DNA from: M55B154 sp964486725
GTDB lineage: Bacteria > Spirochaetota > UBA4802 > UB4802
Length of the DNA: 13,948 nucleotides
Direction of reading: 5' to 3'
Assembly (NCBI GenBank): GCA_964486725.1
Contig: CAZAOK010000105.1
Location: 1 to 13,948, forward strand
A program made the translations under genes and the position numbers. The number at the start of each line of letters is the position of its first letter. Position 1 is the stretch's first letter. The notes under the pieces were generated by a model. It searched no databases and was not told where the DNA came from. It was given only the letters and a program-made list of their open reading frames with translations. Positions 13,255 through 13,948 of this stretch are shown here, one piece after another.

Positions 13255-13948
13255 CTAACGACAGGGAACAAAATGTACTATTTTCCTGGAATCACGCAGA
13301 GTAGTCTTTAGACGATCCAGGGTATATGTAATATCATCTTCATTATTCAAAATGCCCAGGGATAACCGCAATGAACAGTGTGCCTCTTCTTCGGAAAGTC
13401 CCATGGCAAGAAGCGCGGCCGACGGGGCCGATGACGCGGAACTGCACGCTGACCCCGATGAGAAATACACACAGTATCTTGACATGGAGAGCACAACCGA
13501 CTCTCCCCTGTACCCGGGAAGGGTGACATTCAGGGTATTGGGCAGCCTGTGTATCGCATCACCGTTCAAACGACTATCTTCAACCATTGACAGTATACCA
13601 TCCTGAAGCTCATCACGCAAGCGTCGAATTTTGTGCATCGACGCCGGCATGTCATGAAGAAGCTCAACGGCTTTACCGAAACCTGCGATTCCGGCAATAT
13701 TCTCGGTTCCCGAACGGGCACCGTATTCCTGTCCCCCCCCATGTATTAGTGGTTCGATGGGAAGCTCCCGTTCCACGCAGCGGGCACCCACCCCCTTGGG
13801 CCCCCGTATCTTTGTGGCAGAGACCGAGAGCAAGTCAACCCCGACGTCTTGTACTTTTTCCGATACCCTTCTCAATGACTGCACCGCTTCGGTACGAACG
13901 TACATCTCGAAAGAGACGGCTATCGCGCGCAGTACTTTTACGGGTTCG
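13255..13948 (-). CDS. NifS/IscS-type cysteine desulfurase, 5'-truncated by the window edge
   Basis: PLP-dependent enzyme that takes sulfur from cysteine as an enzyme-bound persulfide. The reading frame stays open to the window edge, so the N-terminal part is missing; 230 residues are visible (EPVKVLRAIAV onward). The PLP lysine is in SVSATKIRGPKGVG, the phosphate/active-site loop in HGGGQEYGARSGTENIAG, and the catalytic cysteine in SSGSACSSASSAPSAALLAMG, followed by SLRLSLG, all typical of NifS/IscS group I. Odd points: the usual HTDAVQ reads RTEAVQ (Asp that contacts the PLP ring nitrogen changed to Glu), and the usual His before the PLP lysine is Thr. Downstream by 25 nt is egtD, probably co-transcribed. 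It may serve tRNA, Fe-S or thiol-metabolite sulfur supply; the specific role is unknown. Confidence 0.88.
   Translation of the reverse strand, partial: EPVKVLRAIAVSFEMYVRTEAVQSLRRVSEKVQDVGVDLLSVSATKIRGPKGVGARCVERELPIEPLIHGGGQEYGARSGTENIAGIAGFGKAVELLHDMPASMHKIRRLRDELQDGILSMVEDSRLNGDAIHRLPNTLNVTLPGYRGESVVLSMSRYCVYFSSGSACSSASSAPSAALLAMGLSEEEAHCSLRLSLGILNNEDDITYTLDRLKTTLRDSRKIVHFVPCR

Noticed and set aside
13230..13271. Longer egtD start at 13271 that overlaps the desulfurase gene
   Set aside because: The added residues do not resemble EgtD, and the ATG at 13229 has a well-spaced GGAGG.
13255..13905. Cysteine desulfurase starting at the ATG at 13905
   Set aside because: The frame continues open to the window edge with family-like sequence (EPVKVLRAIAV), and over a third of the usual protein would be missing; the gene is truncated by the window.

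Overview
The window looks like chromosomal DNA from a diderm (Gram-negative) bacterium of moderate GC content. The evidence is a complete ExbB-ExbD-TonB energy-transfer module, an outer-membrane TonB-dependent receptor, and several proteins with Sec signal peptides. A very large 7TM sensor (7TMR-DISM) fused to histidine kinase, receiver and PP2C/SpoIIE phosphatase domains is a style common in spirochaetes (Leptospira relatives) and deltaproteobacterial lineages. I cannot assign the phylum from sequence alone.

Layout. (1) 129-1265 (+): an Fe-S RlmD/RumA-type RNA uracil-5 methyltransferase, ending 5 nt from the convergent neighbour. (2) 6329-1271 (-): a six-gene uptake operon in the order TonB-dependent receptor, DUF4198 periplasmic protein, ExbB, ExbD, TonB, and a small membrane-anchored His-rich protein of the NikL/CbiL-like type. 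The two accessory proteins resemble periplasmic parts of Ni/Co uptake systems. After signal peptide removal both are predicted to begin with histidine, so a transition metal or metal chelate is the best substrate guess. (3) 6330-6548: divergent regulatory region with a good sigma70-like promoter for the receptor operon, a Fur-like palindrome and a second inverted repeat. (4) 6549-9836 (+): the 1095-residue sensor/kinase/receiver/phosphatase. (5) 11913-9897 (-): a polyamine cluster of speD (AdoMet decarboxylase), a second, divergent SpeD-fold protein that overlaps it, and, after a repeat-bearing gap, speE. (6) 13948-12240 (-): a divergent NifS/IscS-type cysteine desulfurase running off the window edge, followed 25 nt later by an EgtD-type histidine methyltransferase.

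How the genes may work together. The uptake operon is self-contained: receptor, two periplasmic metal-binding candidates and a dedicated energy module. SpeD makes decarboxylated AdoMet for SpeE. The second SpeD-like protein keeps the Ser/His/Cys spacing of a pyruvoyl enzyme but has lost the residues that follow the active site in SpeD, so it may be a neofunctionalised amino-acid decarboxylase feeding the pathway, or a regulatory partner. EgtD beside a persulfide-generating enzyme suggests hercynine/ergothioneine-type chemistry, although no C-S bond-forming enzyme is visible here.

Three intergenic spots carry different short-period tandem or inverted repeats (AGTGAAR x4, CAGAGGYW x3, CGCAGATA-type palindrome). 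From memory they resemble dispersed repeat families seen in many environmental bacterial genomes. No tRNA, rRNA, CRISPR array, transposase or phage gene was found.
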